The translations under genes were made by a program, and so were the position numbers. Positions 34,330 through 42,226 of a stretch of DNA of 64,000 nucleotides are shown here, piece after piece. The number at the start of each line of letters is the position of its first letter. The stretch's first letter is position 1. The notes below the pieces were generated by a model. That model was not told where the DNA came from, ran no database searches, and saw nothing but the letters and a program-made list of their open reading frames with translations. The DNA is from Bacterioplanoides sp. SCSIO 12839 (GTDB lineage: Bacteria > Pseudomonadota > Gammaproteobacteria > Pseudomonadales > Oceanobacteraceae): contig NZ_CP073745.1 in assembly GCF_024397975.1 (NCBI RefSeq), positions 2,444,501-2,508,500 of the forward strand. Direction: 5' to 3'.

Positions 34330-35925
34330 TTAAGAGAACTGGTTAGAAGTGTTCTTAGCGCCGCCCGCTTTCAGAGCGTTCTCACCAGCAAAGTATTCTT
34401 TGTGGTCGTCGCCCATGTCGGAACCAGCCATGTTTTGGTGCTTAACGCAAGCGATGCCTTGACGGATCTCTTTACGCTGAACGCCAGCAACATAACCAAG
34501 CATACCTTGCTCACCGAAGTACTCTTTAGCCAGGTTATCAACAGACAGTGCAGTTGTGTGATAAGTAGGCAGAGTGATCAGGTGGTGGAATACGTTCGCT
34601 TCGCGAGAGGTATCAGCCTGGAAGGTCTTAACACGCTCGTCAGCTGCAGCAGACAGCTCAGAGTTGTCGTATTCAGCAGACATCAGGTTGTTACGATCGT
34701 ATGCAGAAACGTCTTTACCTTCAGCAGCCCACGCATCGTAAGTTTGCTGACGGAAGTTCAGAGTCCAGTTGAAAGATGGAGAGTTGTTGTAAACCAGCTT
34801 CGCATCTGGGTGTACTTTACGTACTTCGTCCATCATGCCTTTGATCTCGTGTACTGTAGGTACAGCAGTTTCGATCCACAGCAGGTCAGCACCAGCATTG
34901 ATAGCTTCGATACAGTCGAATACACAACGCTCGTGGCCAGTGCCTTGACGGAATTGGTACAGACCAGAAGGCAGACGCTTAGGACGAACCAGCTTACCGC
35001 CACGGTTAAATACAACATCGCCTTCAGCCATGTCAGCAACGTCAACTTCTTCAACATCCAGGAAGGAGTTGTAAACGTCACCTTGGTCGCCTGGCTCTTT
35101 AACCACTGCGATTTCTTTAGTCAGGCCAGCGCCTTCAGAGTCAGTACGTGCAACGATCAGACCGTCATCAACGCCCAGTTCCAGGAAAGCGTAACGCAGA
35201 GCGCGCAGCTTGTTATGGAAGTCAGCGTGAGGAACAGTAACTTTACCGTCCTGGTGACCACATTGCTTCTCGTCAGCAACCTGGTTTTCGATCTGCAGAC
35301 AGCAAGCGCCCGCTTCGATCATTTGCTTAGCCATCAGGTAAGTCGCTTCAGCGTTACCGAAACCAGCATCGATGTCAGCAACGATAGGTACGATGTGAGT
35401 CTCGTAGTTATCGATCTGAGCTTGCAGTTCAGCTTCTTTAGCCGCATCGCCAGCTTCACGAGCTGCATCAACCGCACGGAAAAGGCCACCCAGTTCACGA
35501 GCGTCAGCTTGACGCAGGAAGGTGTACAGTTCGTTTACCAGACCAGCAACAGCAGTCTTCTCGTGCATAGATTGGTCAGGCAGAGGACCGAACTCAGAAC
35601 GCAGAGCAGCAACCATCCAACCAGACAGGTACAGGTAACGACGCTTAGTAGTACCGAAGTGCTTTTTGATAGAGATCAGCTTTTGCTGACCTACGAAACC
35701 GTGCCAGCAGCCCAGAGACTGAGTGTACAGAGACTTGTCTTTGTCGAACGCTGCCATGTCTTCACGCATGATTTTGGCAGTGTAACGAGCGATATCCAGA
35801 CCAGTTTTGAATTGGTTCTGAGCACGCATACGTGCAGCAGATTCTGGGTTGATAGCGTCCCAAGGGTTACCAGCTGCTTCTTTCAGAGCTGCAACCGCTT
35901 TGATGTCGTCTTGATAAGCTGACAT
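34330..35925 (-). CDS. aceA: isocitrate lyase
   Basis: The 531-residue enzyme cleaves isocitrate to glyoxylate and succinate, the first step of the glyoxylate shunt used on acetate, fatty acids or alkanes. The catalytic motif is KQCGHQDGKV near residue 220, preceded by IVPIVADIDAGFGNAEATYLM, with NNSPSFNW and the C-terminal ITLPTYHTTAL also seen. It is the long Pseudomonas-type form (about 530 residues, against 430 in E. coli). Its codon use is very regular, which leaves a 506-codon open frame on the opposite strand; that frame is not a gene. No aceB is adjacent. Two inverted repeats upstream may be operators. Confidence 0.96.
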   Translation of the reverse strand: MSAYQDDIKAVAALKEAAGNPWDAINPESAARMRAQNQFKTGLDIARYTAKIMREDMAAFDKDKSLYTQSLGCWHGFVGQQKLISIKKHFGTTKRRYLYLSGWMVAALRSEFGPLPDQSMHEKTAVAGLVNELYTFLRQADARELGGLFRAVDAAREAGDAAKEAELQAQIDNYETHIVPIVADIDAGFGNAEATYLMAKQMIEAGACCLQIENQVADEKQCGHQDGKVTVPHADFHNKLRALRYAFLELGVDDGLIVARTDSEGAGLTKEIAVVKEPGDQGDVYNSFLDVEEVDVADMAEGDVVFNRGGKLVRPKRLPSGLYQFRQGTGHERCVFDCIEAINAGADLLWIETAVPTVHEIKGMMDEVRKVHPDAKLVYNNSPSFNWTLNFRQQTYDAWAAEGKDVSAYDRNNLMSAEYDNSELSAAADERVKTFQADTSREANVFHHLITLPTYHTTALSVDNLAKEYFGEQGMLGYVAGVQRKEIRQGIACVKHQNMAGSDMGDDHKEYFAGENALKAGGAKNTSNQFS

Positions 35926-35958
35926 AAGGTCAATCCTTCAAAGTGAGTTTGCGAAGAC

Positions 35959-35983
35959 ACTACACCTCAACAGCTGGTGTAGT
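35959..35983 (-). promoter_or_regulatory. inverted repeat close upstream of aceA
   Basis: ACTACACC and GGTGTAGT form a perfect 8-bp inverted repeat with a 9-bp centre, 34-58 bp before the aceA start. It may be an operator or a leader hairpin. Its TGTAGT half resembles what I recall of RccR/HexR-like sites in Pseudomonas, unverified. Confidence 0.4.
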
Positions 35984-36029
35984 AGTAACTGCCGAGAATA
36001 CTAGAGAGTTCGGCCACATAATTACAATC

Positions 36030-36051
36030 AATAGTATGTATATCTACTATT
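36030..36051 (-). promoter_or_regulatory. second inverted repeat upstream of aceA
   Basis: AATAGTA and TACTATT are perfect 7-bp arms around TGTATATC, about 105-126 bp before the aceA start. It is AT-rich and may include promoter elements. A regulator is not identified. Confidence 0.35.
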
Positions 36052-36133
36052 TTCAGAATGAATAGACGGAGAGAAGCTAAGGTTTTTCACTTACGTGACA
36101 GAATTAAGACAAAACGTGCCGGACAAGATCGTT

Positions 36134-37054
36134 TCAGGCGATGGGCAGGACCACAGTAAAACAGCTGCCTCTCCCAGGCTCACTGTCGACCAGAATCGAG
36201 CCACCATGCTCCTCCACGACACCTAAAGAAATCGATAACCCCAAGCCCGTCCCCTGACCAATCGGCTTAGTGGTGTAAAAAGGCGTGAATAAATTTTTGC
36301 GAACATCATCGGTCATACCGCAACCATCATCGATCACACGAACAACAATTTGATTATTTTCAACCGCGGTACGGACCTGGATCTGACCATTGTCAGAGAC
36401 CGCCTGATTGGCATTTGCAATCAGATTAGTAAACACCTGATTCAGCTTGCCAAAACAACCAGGCAGCAGAGGAAGTTCGCCATAGGAAACGCTCAATTTA
36501 GCGTGGTATTTGATCTGGTTATTGAGAATATTAATGGCACCACGGACACATTCATTCACATCCAATGGTTGTTTTTCATCATCCCCTTCGTGCACAAAGG
36601 CTTTTAAGTCCGCAATGATTTGTGTTACCCGTCCCAGCCCTTCGCGCGTCTCTTCCGACAGATCATTAAAATCATCTAATAAGTAACGCAACTCATGCTG
36701 CTGAATAGCTTCACGAATATCATTGGAATGGACGGTGGAATCAGCCGATAACTGACCTTCAAGCTGATCAAGAAACGACCGAAACGCCTGAACAACATCG
36801 GCAATGGCATTCAGATTGGCACTGATAAATCCCAGAGGGTTATTAATTTCATGTGCGACACCCGCTGACATAATACCGAGGGAGGCCATTTTTTCAGAAA
36901 CAATTAACCGCTCTTGCTGCTGTTTAAAATCATCATGCATCTGTTGCAGCTGCTCATAGGAGTCGTAAAGCTCACGCGCCTTATCCTCTAACAGTTGCTC
37001 CGCACGTTTGCGCAGTTCTTTTTCCCGGAGGTAAGCCTTCTGATAATCAACCAT
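36134..37054 (-). CDS. soluble sensor histidine kinase of the H-NOX operon
   Basis: The 306-residue kinase has no membrane helix. A helical, probably coiled-coil N-terminus (residues 5-55) leads into the HisKA box SLGIMSAGVAHEINNPLGFI with His68, and a HATPase domain follows (NLIANANQAV, DDGCGMTDDVRKNLFTPFYTTKPIGQGTGLGLSI). Kinases of this layout next to H-NOX genes (HnoK/HahK type) are inhibited or activated by NO-bound H-NOX. It lies 21 bp after the H-NOX gene and is the last gene of the operon. The phospho-acceptor is probably the response regulator at 37639-38943. Confidence 0.9.
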   Translation of the reverse strand: MVDYQKAYLREKELRKRAEQLLEDKARELYDSYEQLQQMHDDFKQQQERLIVSEKMASLGIMSAGVAHEINNPLGFISANLNAIADVVQAFRSFLDQLEGQLSADSTVHSNDIREAIQQHELRYLLDDFNDLSEETREGLGRVTQIIADLKAFVHEGDDEKQPLDVNECVRGAINILNNQIKYHAKLSVSYGELPLLPGCFGKLNQVFTNLIANANQAVSDNGQIQVRTAVENNQIVVRVIDDGCGMTDDVRKNLFTPFYTTKPIGQGTGLGLSISLGVVEEHGGSILVDSEPGRGSCFTVVLPIA

Positions 37055-37075
37055 GAAAGACCTTTAGCCAGCCCG

Positions 37076-37642
37076 TTATTGCAACGTAATAATTAAATGA
37101 CAAGCGGAGTCTCCACGATGCATACAGACTGGATGCTTGAGCGAGTAGCTCTGGTCAAAGTGCTTCGCGCTACCATCAATCAGTCCTTCCGCCAAACGGC
37201 ACAACTTGCGCTGAGATTGATAGATCATCGTCAGCTGATCGGGAGACTGCTGATCTGGGGACTTCTGTTCCGGGGTTGACTGGCTATAGCGAAATTCCGG
37301 CACCCCGGCATCCGGAAATAATTTACGCACTTCCACATGAATCACCCGGTCCACCGATAACAAAAAGTCGATTAAACCATCACAGTCATCAAAATAACGG
37401 GGAAAACGCTTATAAAACTCGCCGACCATAAACTGGCCAAAGGCAAAGACCAGATCGGATGCTTCGATGGCGGTAATGTCGGAAGCCGCTGCCACCAGGC
37501 CTAAAAGCTCCGCATCGGGATAACTGTCGGTTGAAATATACAAACCATCAGAGCCAGCCTGATCAATCACAGCCTGCCAGCCCTCCAGGCCATACTGCTC
37601 TTCAACCATATCGCGCAACATGTCAAAGACGATACCTTTCAT
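37076..37642 (-). CDS. H-NOX heme protein, nitric oxide sensor
   Basis: The 188-residue protein is a stand-alone H-NOX (HNOB) domain. It begins MKGIVFDMLRDMVEEQYG. The proximal heme ligand is His102 (SVDRVIHVEVRKLFP), and the porphyrin-propionate motif is Y141-x-S143-x-R145 (MIYQSQRKL). A short Ser/Pro/Gln insert (residues 121-136) sits between them. No distal Tyr typical of oxygen-binding relatives was identified, so NO binding is expected; this is inference. Its start overlaps the stop of the response regulator gene by four bases (ATGA), and the kinase follows. Confidence 0.92.
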   Translation of the reverse strand: MKGIVFDMLRDMVEEQYGLEGWQAVIDQAGSDGLYISTDSYPDAELLGLVAAASDITAIEASDLVFAFGQFMVGEFYKRFPRYFDDCDGLIDFLLSVDRVIHVEVRKLFPDAGVPEFRYSQSTPEQKSPDQQSPDQLTMIYQSQRKLCRLAEGLIDGSAKHFDQSYSLKHPVCMHRGDSACHLIITLQ

Positions 37643-38943
37643 ACCTGAGTCGCCCCTTTGTCGATATAAACATCCAGGTTTTCTCCCGAGGTATGTTCCA
37701 GGTTTATGACCTTATCGATCACGGCCTGGTTGAGCTGAAACCCTTTTTTCAGTAACACCATGCCTTTACTGGACAGCAGATGACGACTCAAGATCATCCC
37801 CGCCTGCAGATCATTCGACTTCACCAGCTGTTCATTTTCGCGCAGGCCATCCGTTGCAAACTGTTGATATACCGAACTGAAAACACTTACAACCTCAGGG
37901 TCGTAGCGGCTTTCGGAGAAGCGCACAATTTCGCTTTCGGCCTGTTTTTCTTCGTATTCAGTTCCGGTGTATTTCCCCATTCTCAAATCAATAAAATCAC
38001 GCACAACCGTCAGAATCCGGCTTCCAAGAGGAATCCGTTCTCCGGCTAACTTATCGGGGAAGCCAGAGCCATCGAACCGCTCAAACTGATTACGAATATA
38101 AACGCCCGCCATAAACAGCTGAGGCACACCCAACAAGGCGGCTTCACCCATCAATGGGTATTGCTTAAACAGCTGCAATTGATCTTTATCATACTGACTG
38201 TACGGGGTACGCAACATCTGGTCGCTGAATCCCATTTTCCCTAAATCAGACAATAACGCGGCATCCCGAACCGCTGCGATATCCGCTTCATCCATCGCCA
38301 GCTGACGAGCAATTTCCTCCGCCATGGCAGCCTTCACTGAAGCGGCATCGGCGGCTGACTCATCACGCATGGCAGCAATACTGGATGCCAGCATCACCAT
38401 ATGTTCGTAGCCCTGGATGATTTCACGATTGGCTTGTTTCAACCCTTCGGTTCGTTCAGCTACTTTTTCTTCGAGAGAGGCATTCATCATTTCCAGCTGC
38501 TGATTTTTCTCCAACAGCTGCTGGCTGAGCTGCTGATTACGAACTTCAAGCAGTTTGCTGCGCAGGTTTTCTTCAACGATCTGACGAATTTCATCGTCAT
38601 TCCAGGGTTTATTCAGGTAGCGACTGATTCGCCCTTCATTCACCGCAGCAATGGTGGATTCCAGATCGGCATAACCTGTCAACAGAATACGAATGGTGTT
38701 CGGATAAAGGCGCGCAGCTTCGGCCAGAAACTCAGCACCACTCATCTCCGGCATGCGCATATCCGAGATAACCAGATCGACTTCAGTATTTTCCATAATA
38801 TACAAAGCATCACGCCCGGACGTGGCCGTGACAATGTCGACTTCCGAACGTCGCAAGGTACGACGCAACGATTTCAGAATATTTTCTTCATCATCAACCA
38901 GTAATACGATTGGCTTAGTCGCTATCTCTGCAGTCACTTCCAC
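37639..38943 (-). CDS. response regulator with degenerate HD-GYP domain
   Basis: The 434-residue protein has a receiver domain (DD at 17-18, phospho-Asp61 in LVISDMRMP, Lys in YLNKPWND), a coiled-coil linker (about 130-175), and an HD-GYP-like domain (about 180-400). The fold is readable: ALLSDLGKMGFSDQML, FKQYPLMGEAALL, RNQFERFDGSGFPDKLAGERIPLGSRIL. However, the metal ligands are replaced: HD is SD, the HP of the second block is QYP, HHE is NQFE, and GYP is GFP. Cyclic di-GMP hydrolysis is therefore unlikely. Degenerate HD-GYP regulators (HnoD in Shewanella) act in H-NOX networks by protein-protein control. First gene of the operon. Confidence 0.9.
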   Translation of the reverse strand: MEVTAEIATKPIVLLVDDEENILKSLRRTLRRSEVDIVTATSGRDALYIMENTEVDLVISDMRMPEMSGAEFLAEAARLYPNTIRILLTGYADLESTIAAVNEGRISRYLNKPWNDDEIRQIVEENLRSKLLEVRNQQLSQQLLEKNQQLEMMNASLEEKVAERTEGLKQANREIIQGYEHMVMLASSIAAMRDESAADAASVKAAMAEEIARQLAMDEADIAAVRDAALLSDLGKMGFSDQMLRTPYSQYDKDQLQLFKQYPLMGEAALLGVPQLFMAGVYIRNQFERFDGSGFPDKLAGERIPLGSRILTVVRDFIDLRMGKYTGTEYEEKQAESEIVRFSESRYDPEVVSVFSSVYQQFATDGLRENEQLVKSNDLQAGMILSRHLLSSKGMVLLKKGFQLNQAVIDKVINLEHTSGENLDVYIDKGATQV

Positions 38944-39011
38944 TTCACAACTCCTTCTCTGATCTGTTGTGTTCAGTGTAGAAGAAACACGAAGTGATGT
39001 AGCTTAAAAAC

Positions 39012-39040
39012 AAAAAAGCCACTGCTTTGCAGTGGCTGAA
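39012..39040 (-). terminator. terminator at the end of the 13-kb exported-protein operon
   Basis: AGCCACTGC and GCAGTGGCT form a 9-bp perfect stem with a short AAA loop, and a T-run follows on the minus strand, 25 bp after the stop at 39066. Confidence 0.85.
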
Positions 39041-39065
39041 AGAACAATCATGACAACAAACCGGG

Positions 39066-40199
39066 CTATTGGTAGGTCTCCGACCAGCTTGCTTGTGGGC
39101 GGGTATAGTTGGTACCGCTGTTGTAACGGTCGTAGTTCGGATGCCCCGGGAAGTAGTTAATCGGGTGATCCCCCTGACGAGTATTCGCAACCAGGCCACC
39201 ATCACCCCCCAGGTTAATCCAGACACCCGGACGGGTTGTTTCAGGTGAATAACCAGCCACTTCACTCCAGTCAATTGCACGGGTACCCATGGAGAAGAAG
39301 AATGCCGCCGTGTGGTCCAGATAGTTTGACTGTACCGGGAACAGTTGTGCGGTTGGAGAAATGCCTTCGACCGCACCCGCCCCCAGAATAGAAGCAAGGC
39401 CACTGCCGCCGGTAACAATGGTCTGGTTCTGATCGATCCAGCCCACCGTACGCACGCCACCTAACTGAGTCTCCAGATTAATAATGCCCAGAAAACCTGC
39501 ATCCGCTGTAATCGCCGGGCGAATAAAACCCGATATCACATCAATAGCATTCCCCTGATAACCAAAGCCGTCTTCAGCACCAACACGAAAACCAACTAAT
39601 TTACGCGAGCCGGACGTTTCATCAAAAGCAAACTCAAGATACGGATTCTGCTGAACCAGCGGGGTCATGGTGCAAGTGCCACCATTACAATTAACCTGCC
39701 CCATGGTCAGATCACGAATTTTGACATCAATACCAGCATCCGGAAAAAAGCCAGACGGATATTCAGAAAAAGCCCGCTCTTCACCATGGGTAATTGCCGA
39801 AGACACATATTGCGCATCATCAAGCCCGACCGAGCCACACGGCGCTGCAGTACAGGCCCAATCAATATTATCGTTATAGCTGGCTGGCGGATTATTGTTG
39901 TAACACACACGATCGCCATTACCCCCCGTACAGTTGGTACCTTCCGGACGCCAATAACGACCTAATGAAACTTCAGCGACGTTGGCATTAATTTCTACCT
40001 GCGCACCCACCGTTAAACGCAACATGGATAAATCCGTACCATTACTTTGCGCCACTACCTGATCGCGCACTTCAAAAATCGCCTGACCATACATCGCATC
40101 AAGCTCTTGCTCGGCCATGGGTGTCAGATCGGCATACACGGATTCAATACTGAGCACATAAAAGAGCAATAAAGACATTAAAACGCATTTTTTATTCAT
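39066..40199 (-). CDS. exported protein of the 13-kb operon (fifth paralogue)
   Basis: The 377-residue protein starts at 40199 (AAGGA is 7 nt before), with a signal peptide (MNKKCVLMSLLLFYVLSIESVYA). The mature end DLTPMAEQELDAMYGQAIFEVRD has the short motif shared with four other proteins of the operon. There are Cys pairs (GTNCTGGNGDRVCYNN, WACTAAPCG, VNCNGGTCTM), likely disulfides. The rest is beta-rich with many Gly/Asn (VIDVISGFIRPAITADAGF-type strands) and ends GTNYTRPQASWSETYQ. It is the last gene before a terminator. Its family is not identified; I recall similar N-termini in Acinetobacter Fil (putative pilus) and DUF6160 proteins, unverified. Confidence 0.65.
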   Translation of the reverse strand: MNKKCVLMSLLLFYVLSIESVYADLTPMAEQELDAMYGQAIFEVRDQVVAQSNGTDLSMLRLTVGAQVEINANVAEVSLGRYWRPEGTNCTGGNGDRVCYNNNPPASYNDNIDWACTAAPCGSVGLDDAQYVSSAITHGEERAFSEYPSGFFPDAGIDVKIRDLTMGQVNCNGGTCTMTPLVQQNPYLEFAFDETSGSRKLVGFRVGAEDGFGYQGNAIDVISGFIRPAITADAGFLGIINLETQLGGVRTVGWIDQNQTIVTGGSGLASILGAGAVEGISPTAQLFPVQSNYLDHTAAFFFSMGTRAIDWSEVAGYSPETTRPGVWINLGGDGGLVANTRQGDHPINYFPGHPNYDRYNSGTNYTRPQASWSETYQ

Positions 40200-40217
40200 G
40201 ACCATGTCCTTTTATTA

Positions 40218-40739
40218 TTATCGTTCGACAGGAAAAATATTAACTTTAGTGGCTGCCGGCAATGTCAATCGGCCATCCACTTCCAGCCCAATTAAAAACA
40301 AATGGGAAGTTGAATTATCAGAACTGTCATAAGCGACTTCCGGGCCGTTGCCCAAATAAACACCTTTGGTTTTCAGCTCATTAACATCAATGTATTCCGG
40401 CAGAGTTAATTGAATGGCACCTTTATCTTCATTCGGGCCAACACCATCAATTAAATCAATGTCCATATTTTTTACTTCGACCGAGCCACTGATATCATCC
40501 ACCACCATCCAGGTCGCACCGCTGCCAATATAATTACCATTCTGGTCGTAATCAGCTTGCGGAATATTTTCATTACTGAACGCAATTTTGGTTCCGTCGT
40601 CAAAGTCGGCTTTTGCGCTGATAGTAATACCTGCCTGACCGGAAACATCACCCATATCCACTTCGGACAGCTGAGATAACTCAGCAATAACCGGTAATGT
40701 AAAAACAAACAAGCTCAGCGTGATTAGTTGGTAATACAT
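40218..40739 (-). CDS. small exported protein of the 13-kb operon
   Basis: The 173-residue protein has a signal peptide (MYYQLITLSLFVFTLPVIA) and then ELSQLSEVDMGDVSGQAGITISAKADF, the shared motif. The remaining 130 residues are beta-strand-like (IQLTLPEYIDVNELKTKGVYLG, LFLIGLEVDGRLTLPAATKVNIFP). AGGAG lies 10 nt upstream of the start, inside the end of the previous gene, which it overlaps by 16 bases. It looks like a minimal version of the larger paralogues, perhaps a subunit of the same surface structure. Confidence 0.65.
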   Translation of the reverse strand: MYYQLITLSLFVFTLPVIAELSQLSEVDMGDVSGQAGITISAKADFDDGTKIAFSNENIPQADYDQNGNYIGSGATWMVVDDISGSVEVKNMDIDLIDGVGPNEDKGAIQLTLPEYIDVNELKTKGVYLGNGPEVAYDSSDNSTSHLFLIGLEVDGRLTLPAATKVNIFPVER

Positions 40740-42226
40740 ACATCACAACTCCTGTTCAGATCCTGAGTTGTGATCACTAAGCGCTGAATTTCAATGCCTT
40801 TTAGCTCGATCACATTTTCATTAGGAATATAAGGAAGGTTCGCACCCGGGTTAGCTTCGTTATAACGGCGTACTTCTTCGTTATAGGTCACCGTTTTAGG
40901 AACAAATGCCCGATGCTTGACGTCATCTACTTTTGCCACCACCTGGCCTGCAGAGTTACGCAAATAAATATCTTCGGTGCCGGTAATAATCTCCGGATCG
41001 TCCGGGTCACCAAAATTCAGCTGGCGAATCGTGATATGGCCGGGTACTGATTGCTGAGCTGCCTGTGGCAACGCTGCAATTTCGATACGCAGCTGGGTCG
41101 TCGCAATGTCGTCATTATCAAAAATTGCAGCGCCACCGACAGTGCCACCACTGCCAACATCGGACAGTGAATCAACAATATCGCCACTGGCATTTCTATG
41201 AGGAGTTGTGCGCCATTTGTAACGCTTCTGCTGCCTGAACTGAACCGTACTAATAGTAAGTGGCTGATCAATCGTTCCCAAAGGCAAATACGCATCCACA
41301 CCTTCAAGCGATAAACGACTACCTAATGCACCATTGGGATCAGCATTAATTTCAATGCTGTCGGCAACCAGACCGGTATTCAAGGCAAAAGCAAGGCCAC
41401 TGTTGTTGCCTGCTTCGGATACATCACGCGCCCAAACATTGGCTTGCGTACCATATAAACGCAGGCCTTTTAAATCAATGGATGCAAAAAACTGATCATC
41501 AAAACTCTGGTTACGATTTAAATCGGTGACAGAATCAACCCGTAAATGCAGATCAAATTTATCCGAGGCTTTATCCAGTTCAGAATCAAACACACCCGCT
41601 AACGCAGAAAAGTTGTTACTGACCGATAATAAATTCCCAAGAGTCACCGTTCCAGGGGTATAGTTGTCTGGGTAATCGGTAACAAACCGTTTTTCTCCGC
41701 TATTATCCTCAAATGGCTCAGGGAAAAAACCATTTGGTAAGGTTTCATAACGCGAAGCATCATGACCACCACTGGACAGATAACTTAAACCATTATTTTT
41801 ACCGTAGGTTAGGAAGCTACGCTCCACCTGAGCAAGATCAGCCGCCGGGAAAGCGGTTTCCCAAACCGTATGCACGCGTTGCGCGCCATAACTTTCGGTT
41901 TTATCGACAATCGTGCCTAAATTAAATGAATCCAGAAACGTACCAAAACGTCCACCTGAGGTTGAAAGCCCGGGCGTTTCACCGGATTTATTCAGGCGCA
42001 ATTCACTGAAACGCAAAAAGTCAGATTGTGACTGATCACCTTCTTCCAGATACAACTTAATTTCAAAATCATCCGGTTGTCCCAGATCACCCGAGTACAA
42101 CACCACATTTTCAAAGGTTGCACCCAGACCTTCCCCGGTCACATCGGATAACTGGGCGTCATCTAATGCTTCTAAAGCCAGGCCTGCAGCCGGAAAAAAA
42201 CAGAGCGTCGTTATTATTTTTTTCAT
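40724..42226 (-). CDS. exported protein of the 13-kb operon (500 aa)
   Basis: The 500-residue protein has a signal peptide (MKKIITTLCFFPAAGLA) and then LEALDDAQLSDVTGEGLGATF. A long beta-rich middle contains repeated segments on the pattern DLKGLRLYG, IEINADPN, LSLEGVDAYLPLG, like stacked short strands. A C-terminal pair of Cys (RSCDVCITN) closes it. No catalytic motif was found. Its start overlaps the stop of the 2492-aa gene by one base, and its end overlaps the next gene, so expression is coupled. A beta-solenoid or beta-sandwich structural protein is the best guess. Confidence 0.62.
   Translation of the reverse strand: MKKIITTLCFFPAAGLALEALDDAQLSDVTGEGLGATFENVVLYSGDLGQPDDFEIKLYLEEGDQSQSDFLRFSELRLNKSGETPGLSTSGGRFGTFLDSFNLGTIVDKTESYGAQRVHTVWETAFPAADLAQVERSFLTYGKNNGLSYLSSGGHDASRYETLPNGFFPEPFEDNSGEKRFVTDYPDNYTPGTVTLGNLLSVSNNFSALAGVFDSELDKASDKFDLHLRVDSVTDLNRNQSFDDQFFASIDLKGLRLYGTQANVWARDVSEAGNNSGLAFALNTGLVADSIEINADPNGALGSRLSLEGVDAYLPLGTIDQPLTISTVQFRQQKRYKWRTTPHRNASGDIVDSLSDVGSGGTVGGAAIFDNDDIATTQLRIEIAALPQAAQQSVPGHITIRQLNFGDPDDPEIITGTEDIYLRNSAGQVVAKVDDVKHRAFVPKTVTYNEEVRRYNEANPGANLPYIPNENVIELKGIEIQRLVITTQDLNRSCDVCITN

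Noticed and set aside
34402-35922. 506-codon open frame on the plus strand opposite aceA
   Set aside because: It is exactly antisense to the highly codon-biased aceA gene, reads as a low-complexity Ser/Thr/Val/Gln protein and has no ribosome site; aceA itself is certain.
38401-38904. 167-codon plus-strand frame opposite the receiver domain of the HD-GYP-type regulator
   Set aside because: It is a shadow frame of phenylalanine-rich antisense sequence with no ribosome site.
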